Assembly: GCF_027943255.1 (NCBI RefSeq) | Contig: NC_072895.1 | Location: forward strand, 41,328,001 to 41,392,000 | DNA from: Anastrepha obliqua | Lineage: Eukaryota; Arthropoda; Insecta; Diptera; Tephritidae | Direction of reading: 5' to 3' | DNA length: 64,000 nt | Shown: positions 1-11,034 of the stretch, one piece after another | Layout: each line of letters begins with the position of its first letter | Numbering within the stretch: the first letter of the stretch is position 1 | Position numbers and translations under genes: made by a program | Notes under the pieces: model-generated | Seen by the model: the letters and a program-made list of their open reading frames with translations, nothing else | What the model was told of the DNA's origin: nothing | Databases searched by the model: none

Positions 1-221
1 TCGCTGATGTAGCAAAAAAGTGAGAACCCAGATGTCTAAAACTTTACCCGACTAGATCAAAGAGTTGAAAAGAAGATGCTAAGATAATTCCACCTCAACC
101 TCCAGATAGTTTCTGCTTCTGAAAGGACTTAAAGCAATCTCAAGTCACACCGCTTAGAAACTTAACGAACGATGTCCGGTAAGGATACCTAATAAATTCA
201 AGAGCTGCGCCTTTGTTAGCC

Positions 222-640
222 TTAGGAGTTTCTTCGTGCACCCCAGATATACCCGTGGCCAGAAGAATCTCGCACTACCTCAGCACACGCTGATTTGACA
301 CGAGGCCCATCTTTCCAGAAGTAGACCACAGATTCGCAAAGGAACCCCAATCCTATCGTTTTGAAACCGTTGACCGGTAAGCCAGAAAAGCCTAATATCA
401 AGTTATTCGGATGCAATCCGGAGAAAAGTCAGGCATTCTCCATTTAAATTCGAACGCCTCCAAGTCCCTAATTGTTGCCGCTTGGCTGTCGTAGTAGATA
501 TTTGCGCCCTTTACAATAATTACAAAAGTAAGCAACCAATCCAATGCTTTCTTTATCGCGGCTACCTCCACTTGCACTACACTGCAGTGGTCTGGTCTCC
601 TCACAAACTACTCTCCCACCAATTTTTCCGTCCAACTTCG
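222..640 (-). pseudogene. RNase H domain relic of a non-LTR retrotransposon
   Basis: The minus strand keeps a recognisable RNase H stretch of a LINE ORF2: a glycine-rich start (KLDGKIGG), then CSVVQVEVAAIKKALDWLL and NIYYDSQAAT, which match the usual C-S-V-F-Q-A-E-V-x-A-I and Y-x-D-S-Q-A-A motifs. The frame is broken and downstream residues no longer resemble the family. RNase H in Jockey-superfamily or R1/I-type LINEs sits after the reverse transcriptase, but no RT is left upstream. A related RNase H relic lies at 40148-42060. It is a dead fragment, and the clade is not certain. Confidence 0.6.
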
Positions 641-659
641 GGGATACGCCTAAAAAAAA

Positions 660-831
660 TCCGGATGAAATAGCGCACTCAGCTCTGCAGTGGGGTCTTC
701 AGGGCGCTAGATATAGGGGTCAGCCAAAATTTACATCTTGTAGTAATAAAGAGACCAGCAAATCGTTCAACGAACTAAAATATGTAGCAAAAAACCATGA
801 TTTGTGGATAGACTAAGTTCTTAATTGCGAT
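660..831 (+). pseudogene. C-terminal tail of an RTE-like LINE ORF2
   Basis: The translation ALQWGLQGARYRGQPKFT followed by FNELKYVAKNHDLW matches the end of RTE-type ORF2 proteins, which typically read ALxWxPQGxRxRGRPKxTWRR...W...A.NRxxWRxxVxALC. The WRR and final ALC segments are degraded. It abuts the antisense RNase H relic at 222-640, so two LINE fragments lie head to tail. This is a short decayed piece with no function expected. Confidence 0.55.
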
Positions 832-1401
832 GAGGATTGCAATATTGGAACATACCAATAATAATAATAATGTTCCATAAAACATACAAATAAAAAAACG
901 CACAATCGAAAAAAATCATTAATTTCCTACTTAGTGCTATTGCGAGTTTCAAACGTTAGATTACCCACCCTGTATGTATGTATAATATTTGGTGTTGCCA
1001 CAAGGATTGTCAAATTCATTGCTGTCGGCGCTTATAGTATCAGTTATCCCTTGGCAAGCAGATGAGATGCGGCAAGCAGCAGACTGCACAAAAAAAAAAT
1101 AAAATCCCAACAAAACGAGAACTTGCAATGAGCCACTAAATCAGTGTTGGGCACCACTATTGCTGCTGACTAAATGCCAACATAAGTGCGGCTATTGTGC
1201 GCATATGTGCACACACATACGCTTATTGCCGTTAGGTTTTTGTGTTTTTCTTTTTTCTTTGGTTTTACTCTTGACTTTGTTGCATAAAGAGGAGTAGCGG
1301 TGATGCTACCAGTAAAGCGACGACCAAATCCACACAGCTCCATGTTGTTTAATGGCAAATAAATTTTTCATGTTCTACTTATGCCCTTTATGTAGTATGC
1401 A
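832..1401. other. no gene recognised
   Basis: AT-rich sequence with an (AAT)n run near 857. ACCCACCCTGTA at about 970-982 resembles the outer end of the DD41D mariners at 26.7 and 58.6 kb, but no partner end is seen. No supported coding region. Confidence 0.5.
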
Positions 1402-1582
1402 TTAGGCATGTCAATTTTTGGGATTTTCCTGATCCCGGAATTCGCAGCATCCCGGGACTGAGCCGAAATAAAGATTTGAACAATATTAGGAATGCCAGTT
1501 TTCGGTATCTCACTGATCGCAAAATATTCGGGATCCCGGGACTGACCCAAAATTAAGCGAAGTTTAGATTTAAACAATATTA
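1402..1582. repeat. two imperfect ~90-bp direct repeats with CCCGGG centres
   Basis: Units at 1402-1487 and 1488-1582 both run from AGGMATG through an ATCCCGGGACTGA core to AACAATATT. They differ by substitutions and a short indel. The CCCGGG palindrome in each and the tandem arrangement suggest a remnant of a tandem repeat or of a subterminal repeat block of a DNA transposon. The open frame across it on the minus strand is probably incidental. Confidence 0.6.
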
Positions 1583-2804
1583 GCGAATTGATTTTTGAGT
1601 TTTAATACTGTTTGTTTTGATTAAAATGTGACGTTGAAGAAATTAAATCTGCTTACAAAGCCAGCAGATGAGTAATTCCGTCCTGCTTCAACACTTGTTG
1701 ACTGTATTGTTGAAAGAAATTGAAATTTAAAAATTTAAATTTTATCCCCACGATTAGAAAAAAAATTTAGTTTCGTTAATCAAAACTACCGGTATACCAA
1801 ACGACTTTCTGTTAACATTGAGCTTTGCTAGTTAAAGCTCTAATCAATTTATCTTATGGCTTCAGGCGATCTGATGTGTGTGTCGGTTATTTTTCGCACT
1901 CTAAAAACAAAATTCTCCACCAAATATAAGCTTCGCTGTTTTATAGAAAAGGTGTTGCAAGCGCTTAACGCTCAGCAATGCTGCAAATAAAGCTTTACTT
2001 TCCTCAAAAATTGAGATTTTTGTAATAAAAATTTAACGGATTGCAGTTGATGCAAAAAAAAAAACCAAATAACTCTACTTAACGATACCGGGATTTGAAC
2101 CGAATTGTGGGAATTGCATCTCTAGCACATATGTGCCTCTTTGTGCGGAATTGCAAAGTCCATGACCATGTGTGTGTGTGTGTGCTGGTATTAAAACTCC
2201 TACTGGTACGTCATAAAGCTGCTCGCTTAAGTATCCTGCTGGCAGGATATCATACTCACTGTCCATTGGCCATAATGAAAAGTCTAAATAATTGCAGTGA
2301 CTAAATATTTCGAGGCCCCGGAGTAGATTGCAGGACTTGCTCTCACACATACATATGCACAGAAACAATTATATGTAGAGGTCATTTTAGCGCATTTTAG
2401 CAGTTGAGTAGCTCGTCCACGGACACTTGTGTTAGCTTATGAAATGTTAGCTCTCATAAAGCTGTTGGTAATACTGTGACGCGCCACTTCATTTCTTTAA
2501 ATCAGACATTGAAAATTTATACATTTACGTATGCCTACAGATGTGTGTATTTGGGTGCTTTGTGCGTAGCGGCATTAACCAGAATTGTTAAAGATAAAAA
2601 ACATTAAAAAAATAAATATAAAAATTTAAATATTTATAAAAACATAAAAAGCAGTATCTCATTTTATTTTGCCGCCCTTAATTACGTTTAGTAGATATTG
2701 GGATAAGGAAATTTCATTAAACCCCTTGAGATTTTTTTTTTCATGATTCGTTTTTCGGGTTAATAAAAAATTTAGTTATTGAGGAAATCTAATCGAAGGG
2801 AAAA
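1583..2804. other. no gene recognised; a (GT)n microsatellite
   Basis: AT-rich sequence without supported genes. A short (TG)8 microsatellite lies at 2169-2184. The small ORFs here have no recognisable similarity. Confidence 0.5.
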
Positions 2805-2930
2805 GATGTCAGGAACTGCAACAACTGGAGGGAAATCTACGTGCTGCTGTGATTGCTAAAATAATAGCACGCATAATTGTCAACCGGCTGAAAACTACTA
2901 TGAAACTGTGTTTAGTGTGGGTTATGAACG
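2805..2930 (+). pseudogene. RTE-like reverse transcriptase fragment
   Basis: Two frames together read CNNWREIYVLL then AKIIARIIVNRLKTTM, which corresponds to the RT motif C-x-N-W-R-G-I-x-L-L...K-I-x-A-K-I-I-x-x-R-L of RTE-type LINEs. It may belong to the same decayed insertion as 3750-4245, because the strand and family agree and the antisense LINE fragment lies between them. It is a relic. Confidence 0.5.
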
Positions 2931-2984
2931 ATGACTGTGCTGCGGTTGCGTCAGCCGCTTTATGCTGCTGATGCCTGTGAGAAA

Positions 2985-3655
2985 ACCCAAGAAGTTCGTT
3001 TTGACAGCCTCAATTCTAGATGAAAGGCCTTAATTTTTGCCAATTGTGCCTTTGCATCCATACAAAGCGATTGTTGCCTTACTTCCTTACTCTTTCTTCA
3101 ATGTTGGGCTTCCACGTAATCTTACTGTTAAGGATAATACCTAGGTACTTCACCTTGTCACAAAGCACCAGCGGAGCGCCCCTATTGAGGGAAGTTGAGC
3201 TCTGAGTATTTTATACTTTCTCAGAGCTCGTTCTACCATCTTGAAAGGATTCACCTATAGGCCGTAATTCGTTGCCTATCTAACAACTACGCTCAGATAT
3301 CGCTGCATCAAGTCGTACAGATTATCTAAAAATTTTCCTCTAACAATTAGTGCCACGACATCCCCGTAGGCAATCACCTTGCAACCCCTTTTCACCATCT
3401 CCTCCATCAAGTCATTCTCAACGACAACCCAGAAAAATGGTGAGAGAACACCATCTTGCAGAGAGCCCCTACTCACCTGCCGGTGAAAAGAGATGCCGCG
3501 AGTATTCTGTCGCTAAGCATTCTGTAGATAAATCTGGTATGGTCAGCTCCGACCCCCAGTTTACCCAGAGACTTATTAATTGCCTCCAGGAGGACGTTAT
3601 TAGAAGCCCCATCAATATGGAAGGGGTGCCCGCCGCAAACTCTTTCTGATACGGA
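2985..3655 (-). pseudogene. reverse transcriptase palm of an RNase H-type LINE
   Basis: On the minus strand, IDGASNNVLLEAINKSLGKL is the RT segment with the first catalytic aspartate (consensus DIEGAFNNV). It is followed by SLQDGVLSPFFWVVVENDLM (consensus TPQGGVLSPLLW) and by VIAYGDVVALIVRGKF, in which the YADD catalytic box has become YGDV. A later stretch (DKVKYLGIILDSK-like, then PNIEERV) matches the plus-strand relic at 11035-12185, so both belong to one family. Frameshifts and the loss of a catalytic Asp show that it is inactive. Confidence 0.75.
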
Positions 3656-3749
3656 GGCTACTCAATATCTTTACCAATTGTATGCAAGGCAGATTCCACC
3701 AATTCTGCATACTAGGTTATAAACTTTGCGATCTGAAACTGTTTACTCA

Positions 3750-4245
3750 AAACATCAGGCAAAGTTTCAAGGTACCGGCCCCAAGATCAACGCTATAAAA
3801 ACGAAAGTGCTGCATCTTAATGATCAGAACCGATTACATTGAGCGCACAACAGTACGAAAGTGTAGATACATTTTATTACCTTACCTGCAGGTCACCCCC
3901 GAAGATGCCTCTGAGGTAGATGTTGAGTGTAGGATAATCAAAGCTATTTCATCATTTGGCATCCTAGCGCCTTTGTGCCGAAAATTAAAACGCCAGCCTT
4001 CATAGCAAATTGCGCATATTCGACACAAAAGTCAAATCTGTCCTCCAATATGGTTGCACCACATGGAAAGTAACAGCGACAATCACAAGACACCTGCAAA
4101 TGTTTGCCAACTGCTGCCTGCGCCGCATTTTGCGAATTTTTTGGTCGCGTACAATATCCAACTCGGACCTGCTATCATATCCAGCTTGACGTGGCAACTG
4201 AAATTTGAAAAAAGAAGTGGAAGAGGAAAAAAAAAAATTATGTAA
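3750..4245 (+). pseudogene. RTE-like LINE ORF2 thumb region
   Basis: Reading across frames gives KINAIKTKVLHLND, then VTPEDASEVDVECRIIKA, then SKLRIFDTKVKSVLQYG and LRRILRIFW. This order matches the region after the YADD box of RTE-type LINEs (KINAxKTK...YLGxxV...D...RIxKA...TKLRIFNSNVKSVLLYGxETW...CLRRILxIxWP). The related 50690-51320 fragment covers the same region. Multiple frameshifts are present. Confidence 0.65.
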
Positions 4246-4635
4246 TATATAATAGAACGGAAACTAAGTCTGGTTTAGGCAAGTTACGGAAGTGTAAAAA
4301 ATACATCGATTTTGGTGGTAATGTATTGAAATAATGTGCATGCCTTTTAATGCACTGCATCCAAATTTGAATTCGGAATAGCTCCAACGCGGTAGGTTCT
4401 TGAGATATTCCTTTATAAAAGTGGGAAATTTTAAATTTTTATTTATATTTGAGGTTAGGTAAAATTATTAGATATATTTATTTTTTAAATATTGTGTCCA
4501 AAATATGAATAGCCTCAAGTACAAGTCTTTATCTTTTAAACCAATTTCGGTAGGCTAAAAAATTTTTCGTTCGTCACTTAGATATCGTCTGTTGACTTTA
4601 TAGTATTAAATTCCTATAATTTACTTACATAAATC

Positions 4636-4892
4636 CTTTTTTTTTTGTTTATTTCCTTGCTCACTCCGCTCGGCAGTATAGGGCCTCGACAACACTCTTC
4701 CATCGTACAGGGTTCTAGGCTGTTGTAGTTGCGTCGTTCCATGTGATGTCGGCATCTGCTAGTTCGCGCAACATCGACCTTCTCCAACTACACTTTGGCC
4801 GACTGCGACCTGTGCTCGCTTGCGGATTCCAGTCCGGTGTCATTCTCGTGATGCTATCTGGTGCTTTTCTAAGCCTGCGGCCTAAATAAATG
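4636..4892 (-). pseudogene. 3' end of an RTE-like LINE with A-rich tail
   Basis: Minus-strand translation gives LGRRLRKAPDSITRMTPDWN, then GRSRPKCSWRRSMLRELADA and WKSVVEALYCRAE before a stop, followed at once by AACAAAAAAAA. This is the GH-x-LR...W-x-P-Q-G...RGRPKxTWRR...W...xLC terminus of RTE-type ORF2. One in-frame stop is visible. The A-tail at 4638 marks the 3' end, and the copy is strongly 5' truncated. Confidence 0.65.
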
Positions 4893-5008
4893 TAATTAAA
4901 TAAACACTATTTATTACACAGAGCTCATTTTTGTAAAAATAACCATTTAAAAAAATTTTTTTGATGCGTGCTTCACAAAATAAAATGAATTACGCAAACC
5001 CCTGTAAG

Positions 5009-5193
5009 TTTTTTTTTAATAGCGGCCGCCCTTCGACAGGCAATGACAAAACTGAGAGTGAATTTCTGTCATGAAGAAGCTCTTGATAGAAAACCATCTG
5101 TCCTTCGGAGGCATCCCTTCTGTTGATCCCTCCATTTGTCAAAACACATGAAGACGTAAACCACAAATAGGAGGAGGAGCTCGGCAAAAAAAC
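5009..5193 (+). mobile_element. SINE body fragment (tephritid-type tRNA-headed SINE)
   Basis: This stretch matches the body of the SINE family described at 40344-40664, here in plus orientation: AATAGCGGCCGCC, CAGGCAATG, CCATTTGTC and GGAGGAGGAGCTCGGC are in the same order. The tRNA-like head is missing and the copy is more diverged than the others, so it is an old or truncated insertion. It lies just after an RTE 3' end. Confidence 0.8.
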
Positions 5194-5726
5194 CAGAAGC
5201 AAAGAAATTGGTTTTAAAAAACCATGAAATCGACTCTGTAATGCGATGTGAAAGGAAATTTAGTATTTTTTTAGTATGTATATCAATATCGGGTTTAAAT
5301 ATGTGTATTTTAAAGAAATATAGTTTAAAAGAAACTAAACTGCATTATCAACATTTTGCTCGAATATATTTTGTTACAAAAAACAAATTTGTTTGTTGAA
5401 ATACAATTTTCTTTCTCACCGCATTACAAAGCTAGACCTCCAACACCCCAAATCAGGAAATAGCAATACTCGGACGATTGCTGCATGCGTCTTCCTCATT
5501 TTAGCAGCCCGCGTACACAAGTAACCATAAGGCGTATTCGATTCGCCACTTCTCTGCTCGCTATGTTTTTACGGCTCTGCTCGCTTGACGAACAATTTGC
5601 ATGTGAAAGCAATAAAAATGTCGAGCACGATTCGCTGCTAGCGAGGGTAGTTATGCATCTTAAAACTAGTATTACTCTCTATTTTCAATACTGTGAACTC
5701 TCTTTTCTGATACTGGGAAAATTTCA
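5194..5726. other. no gene recognised
   Basis: AT-rich sequence with several short ORFs (up to 81 codons at 5485-5730) that resemble nothing I know and show no exon structure. Confidence 0.4.
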
Positions 5727-5729
5727 TTA

Positions 5730-5941
5730 GACCGCGTTCATACAGAGCAAATTTTGTTGCTTCAACTTTGCGAATCCACTTTTCCTGTTCTCGTCGTGTT
5801 CATACGCCTTGCAGTTGTTGGTTTTGAGTTTACAGTCAATAACAACATTGAGTAGAACGAGCACACAAAGGCTGTTGACAGCGCACGACCATCGCGAGTA
5901 ACGAGTTGATGTAACAACAGTTGCCCTGAATGAACGCGGAC
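5730..5941. mobile_element. PIF/Harbinger-like MITE, 212 bp, TTA target duplication
   Basis: The two ends are inverted copies of about 40 bp. The left end reads GACCGCGTTCATACAGAGC, and the right end reads GTCCGCGTTCATTCAGGGC on the opposite strand. TTA flanks the element on both sides (5727-5729 and 5942-5944). A 3-bp TTA/TWA duplication with a G-rich terminus is typical of PIF/Harbinger elements. No transposase is encoded, so it is a non-autonomous MITE. The 76-aa minus-strand ORF inside is incidental. Confidence 0.75.
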
Positions 5942-5944
5942 TTA

Positions 5945-7149
5945 CACACGCGGCCACACATACGTGATTTGGTACATAAAAACTTGCGACCGAATTATAA
6001 TTTTATCCCTGACTCTTTAACATTTTATTGCAACATAACGCTACATTTCAGCTGGCGACTTGCAACAATCTCGCATCTTTACAAGCATATAAAACTACAT
6101 ACAAACAAACTATACGAGTATTATCACATGCATGTATCTGCAATTTCGTTTGCTTGCAATTTCGTAGTGCATTGTCACGCGAAAATATTCTGGATGTTGC
6201 ACAGTTGTTTGCTGTTCGCTGCTTAATTTTTGGCTTTTCACCGCATTGCCACCAAGTCAAAGTGAGTTGAATACGAGAATCCTTGTACGTGTGTTTTGCG
6301 CTCATTTGTAACATGACTGCAGCACTGAGGATGTCATCAACAATCTTGCATACCACTTGTCCATTTCTTGCATTTCACTTGAAGATATATTCAAGATTAC
6401 AAAGCGCAATTACTTTGTTCCTTTGCCCATTTTGGCAGCGCATTTGTATTCGCAACACACACCCAACTGCTGATATACGAGATGTAGCTGTACTTGGCTA
6501 TTGTTCTACATTCCTACGCATTTACTCGTACACACATATATGTACATGTTTGTATGTATGTTTGTGTGCCACAATATTTTATGAGTGCAGCGGTGTTACG
6601 TGTTGCAGGGGATTAGTTCTCATCCACATTGCGTTTAGTGGTCGCACATGTTCAAGGATGTAAAGCATTTGAGGGCTTAGCATTTAGTGTGGACAAGGTA
6701 ATTTGTAATTTATAACTGTTTCCATTTTGAGCATGAAATTGTAAAAAAGAAACAAAACGAAAGAACCATTTGTGATACGCCCTACTCACGCCACGTTTCC
6801 TGTGCATACATAGAGGTATTTTCATGCATGGGGGAGTGGAAAAACGACCAGTTGGGGGGTGCCTTCTAAAATGTAGTACTGCCGATCAGAAACTCTAAGA
6901 TTGAAAGTCGAGTATGCATACCTCTTCTGAAGTATCTCTCAGTTGTTATTGTATTTTGTTGTTTCCTTTACAAAATAGACAAAAAATCAGTTGAATAATC
7001 CAGTTTCAATTGCCAAATTAAACACTTTTTCAACATGACACGCATTTCTATGATAGGCTACATTAAAGTTGGATTAAGCAGGCGGCATCCCAATGTGCCT
7101 ACATAGAAAGTACGTCTGAGTATAATATTTTGTGGTTACGAATGTGCAA
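5945..7149. other. no gene recognised
   Basis: Unique-looking sequence with overlapping short ORFs on both strands at 5930-6660. None has a recognisable domain, and opposite-strand frames are open in the same places, so I do not call a gene. ACACACATATATGTACATG-type simple tracts occur near 6530-6560. Confidence 0.4.
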
Positions 7150-8010
7150 ACATGGAAGGACAAACTGGGGCCAAGAACAAGACTGAGGCCCAGATCAAGA
7201 ATAAAATCGAGACCTAAATAAAGACGAAAATCAATACCAAGACCCAGAATTGAGATCAACTCCAAGAGTAACACCTAGACCAAGACCAAGAACAAGGCTA
7301 AGAGTAAGAACAAGATCGAGGCTAAGACCACGCATGGACTGAAGGTCAACAGTAAGAGCGAAACAAAGATCAAAATCAATACAAAGGCCGAGGGCTGAGA
7401 TCAACTTCAAAGCAACATCTAGATCAAGACCAAGATCAATACGAAGACCAAGACTAACACTAAGACCAAATACGAACTGAGACTAAGACCAAAAAAAAAG
7501 CTAGACCGAAACCAAAGCCAAAATCAAGACCAAGATCAAGTCCAAGACCGAGGGTTCAGATCAACTCCAAGAGCTGCCCCTAAACCAAGACCAAAAATAA
7601 GAATAACACCAATATCACGATCAATATCAATACCAACATGAAGATCTATACTAAGACCAAGAACAAGATTAAAAACGAAAACAAGACCAATACCAAATTC
7701 TGGAGTAAAACGAAGACTAAGAACAACACCAAAACGAAGAGCAACACTTAGATCCAATATCAATAGAATACGAAGAACAATGCCTATATCAGTACCACGA
7801 CAACTAGTAAAACCAAGGGCAAGACCGAGACAAGGAACAAGACTAAGAGAAAGCCAGAGACCAAGACCAAGACCCAGAATAAGAACAAGAACAAGACCAA
7901 GATTGAGATTAAGAACAAAACCAAGATCAAGAGCAGGGACAAGAACAGGGCTTAAACCAACACCATGACTAAGACTAATATTAAGACTAAGACCAAGGCG
8001 AAATAAAACC
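7150..8010. repeat. degenerate hexanucleotide array (AAGACC type)
   Basis: About 860 bp of plus strand consists of imperfect repeats of a six-base purine-rich unit (AAGACC, with variants AAGAAC, AAGATC and AAGACT). Because the unit is a multiple of three, frames stay open: the minus strand has a 196-codon L-G-L-x-L frame at 7536-8126 and the plus strand an R-P-R-P frame at 7780-7968. These are repeat artefacts and not genes. GC content and purine skew stand out against the flanks. Confidence 0.9.
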
Positions 8011-11000
8011 AAACTAGCATTCAAAAATAACATATTTTCTACCCGCACATGGAGCTTAAAATTTTCGTTCTTACTCAATTTAGTATAGGGTCCAGCCAGA
8101 CCCCAAGTGCACAACCGAAGGTGCAATTTTTTAAATCCTTTTTTTCGTCGTGTTCGAGGAGGTTATATCAATAAATCGATAGAAAATTAAATTGTATAAA
8201 GGAAGTTCAAGTCGTTGGCTATAATAGAAATCTGTTAAATTTACGTCCACAGGCGAAAACGGTCTGGACAGATTCGAGTGCCCAATGGAGGGTTAAGACT
8301 AAAATTTCAAAAATGAGGAATACCTCCGATATAATTTGAAACTAGTATAAGTTTTCTTAATATTTATTACTTTCCTGAATAAGCAAAAATTGTTATATCA
8401 GATATAACTCGCTTACAATAGAATCCCCTCTTCGATACCAAAATGACAAAATATTTTTTTTTTATAAGTTAAACCAAAAAGTACCTTAAATGAATGTCAA
8501 ATTCTTAACTGTGTCACTATGTATAGTATAAATAAATTCCACGAGTTTTCGAAAATCCTTAGCATATATATTTTGAATCACTCCATAGTTTGTTTCGGGA
8601 AAAGCTAAGAGCTTAAAATATTAGGTACTTCTCAGCCTTCCCACTAAGGTTCTGCAAAAATATTAGTATCCTTGCTTCACTTTGCATAAACATACACACT
8701 CACAATCCTAACACATATCCGCATATGTTCGACTTCACGTGCAGTCAAGTGAGCAAAACTTGACAGTTCCCCAATGTGTGAAACGTGTAAATCATTGGGG
8801 CGTACCGGGAGCTTAGTGTAATGGTGCAAATATGTATTTTATGAATGTTACTGATGGCCTCGACAAATCTTCGTTAGTTGTTTTGTTGGTAGGCAGGCAG
8901 CACAGGTTTGCCTACTCTTGGCAGCTTTCAGGGATATACTCGCACATGAGTAAACGTCCATGGTAATCGGCTATTTGCCAAGCTATTGAAACGACTTCAA
9001 GCCGTCCAAATAAATATTTGTCGGAATTAAAGTAGATTTACTATAGTAAATGTAGTAAATGCTTATGGAATTTCTGCATCCAAACTTTTCGTTTTTTGCA
9101 ACTTTGCCAATAAGTACAGAAGTCTGCTCATAGCTGAGTAAATTCATAGCTGCACACTTGGAAACACTGGCGCAACTTATCTGCGCGTTTGAAAGCGCAT
9201 TTAGGCAAATGCTTTAATGCTATGGCAGGCAGTGAATAGTTGCGCGAATCGCGTGAATGAGAGGAGGTTAAGTTGATGGATATGGTAGGTAGCGAAAATT
9301 AAAAGCAAAAAAAAAAAAAACAACATACAAAGAAAAAAAATTTACTGAATGAATAAAGAAGTTCGCCTGTGGCACTTCAAAGTTAGTTGTGCTAAATTTT
9401 TGATGAGGTGTTTGAAAGTAAGGGTCAACAATTTCTTGCAGCAGAGTTGAAGCGAAAGTTGTGATGAAAGTGAAAATTGAAAAAAAAAGAAATTCTAAAG
9501 ACACGTGACGGCAAGTCAAAAAGTTTGTATGATGGGAAAGTTGTAGAGAGAATGCGAATTTTTTTGTAGCTAATACTGCTTGGCAGCTCACTACAACTCT
9601 AATTATTAAGTTCCAGTCACCTCGGTTCGTTAACCTTTGGTAAATTACCTGGAATGCAACAGGAATAAAAGAAAACTATGAGCTGTTGAGAAAAGTGACT
9701 TTTATGCTGCTATTAGGCACATCCCCGCCTATTACACGGCTCCCCTTTCTTTATATATGAGCTTCTGCTCAAATCGGCTTTTACTGAACATGCAAACAAC
9801 AGGTGAACAGAAGATCCATGTGTATGGCGAAAAACCGGACCGAACCAAAGACCGTTGAAATAATCTCTAATCTCCATTCCTCCACTTTTGCAGTGACAAG
9901 TGCTTTAAAGGGACACTTTTTATGATTTCTAAAGCAGCTGCAGAGGCGAGAAGAATATAGTAAAACAGGCCATCTCTATCCTATTTCTATCTCTGTATCT
10001 TGAAATGCCTAGGCGGACTGGTTACAACACCACCTAAGAAGTTGAAAGCATCATAATCGGCTAGCTGCTGGTTTTTTTGCGATTTAAAAAGCATTTTGTC
10101 CTCCGCATCATTATGAAAAAATGTATGAATATCAAGGAATGGTATTAAGCTATGCTCTCAGGAAAACTAAAATATTACTTAAAGGAACTAAAAGGGAGAA
10201 ACTGCCCTCTTTTCAAAATATAGGCGTGTTGGGATGGTTGCATTACGCAAATCTACCTTTGAAACACCTTTCAGAATTTTTAGTATTTTCCCAAAAGAGT
10301 AAAGGGCTTAGAGGAAAAGAAAACTTTATTGTTCACATTAAAGGAAAAGCGACTGCATCTGACTGTTTTGAAGGCAATTAAAATTTTACTTTTTTTTGAC
10401 GTAAATAAATTAATAAAAAATCTGGGAAACGAATTGGGCTCAATGGCAAATAGTTTTATACCTCATTCCTCTTCATAAGAAAACTTTTTCGTCTCTTGCC
10501 GTACATTGAAGGAAAAATATTAAAGCTAAGCATCTTCCGTAATCTTCTTCCTTACTTCGCAGCTATATATGCGAGTTTATGGTTTGTCGAAATGAAGCAA
10601 TTGAAAAGAGCATGCGAGTTAAGCAGATGCATTTAAGTTGTTTCCAACTGCCGCAAACACTTGAATTGGCCGCATTGAAGTGGGTAAATATCACCACGAC
10701 AACTTGGCTATTAGCTCCCTGGCAACCTGTATTAATTAGCGATAAAATACTTACATATGTATACTACATGTATGTATATACATACATTAGGGTGGTACAA
10801 AAAAAAATTCTTGATACTACTACTGTGAGTGTGTTTTATGGCCAAAATATGATAGTTAGACACCTATTTTACTAATATATTATTACAATTTTTTATTTTT
10901 ATGTACAAAAAATATTATTTAAACCATTCTATTCTGAAAACCTCGCACAATTTTAAAAGAATTAAAAAATTAAGATACAAAATCTTTATCTTACTATTGT

Positions 11001-11034
11001 TTTTAAATCTTTGTCTCATTGATTTTTTAAATAC
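8011..11034. other. no gene recognised
   Basis: About 3 kb of mostly AT-rich sequence. An 86-codon plus-strand ORF at 10121-10381 and a 98-codon ORF at 10579-10875 have no recognisable features. TAGGGTGGTACAAAAA at about 10789 resembles a mariner-type terminus, and an inverse GGCCACCCC lies near 12727. No supported gene. Confidence 0.4.

Noticed and set aside
3350..3649. 99-codon plus-strand ORF
   Set aside because: It is the shadow of the minus-strand reverse transcriptase relic.
5930..6663. Overlapping ORFs of 80-126 codons on both strands
   Set aside because: Both strands are open in the same interval, no domain, splice or start evidence; could be unique non-coding DNA.
7536..8126. 196-codon minus-strand ORF rich in Leu and Gly
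   Set aside because: It is produced by the six-base repeat array, whose period keeps all frames open in step; there are no conserved domains and the codon pattern is that of the repeat.
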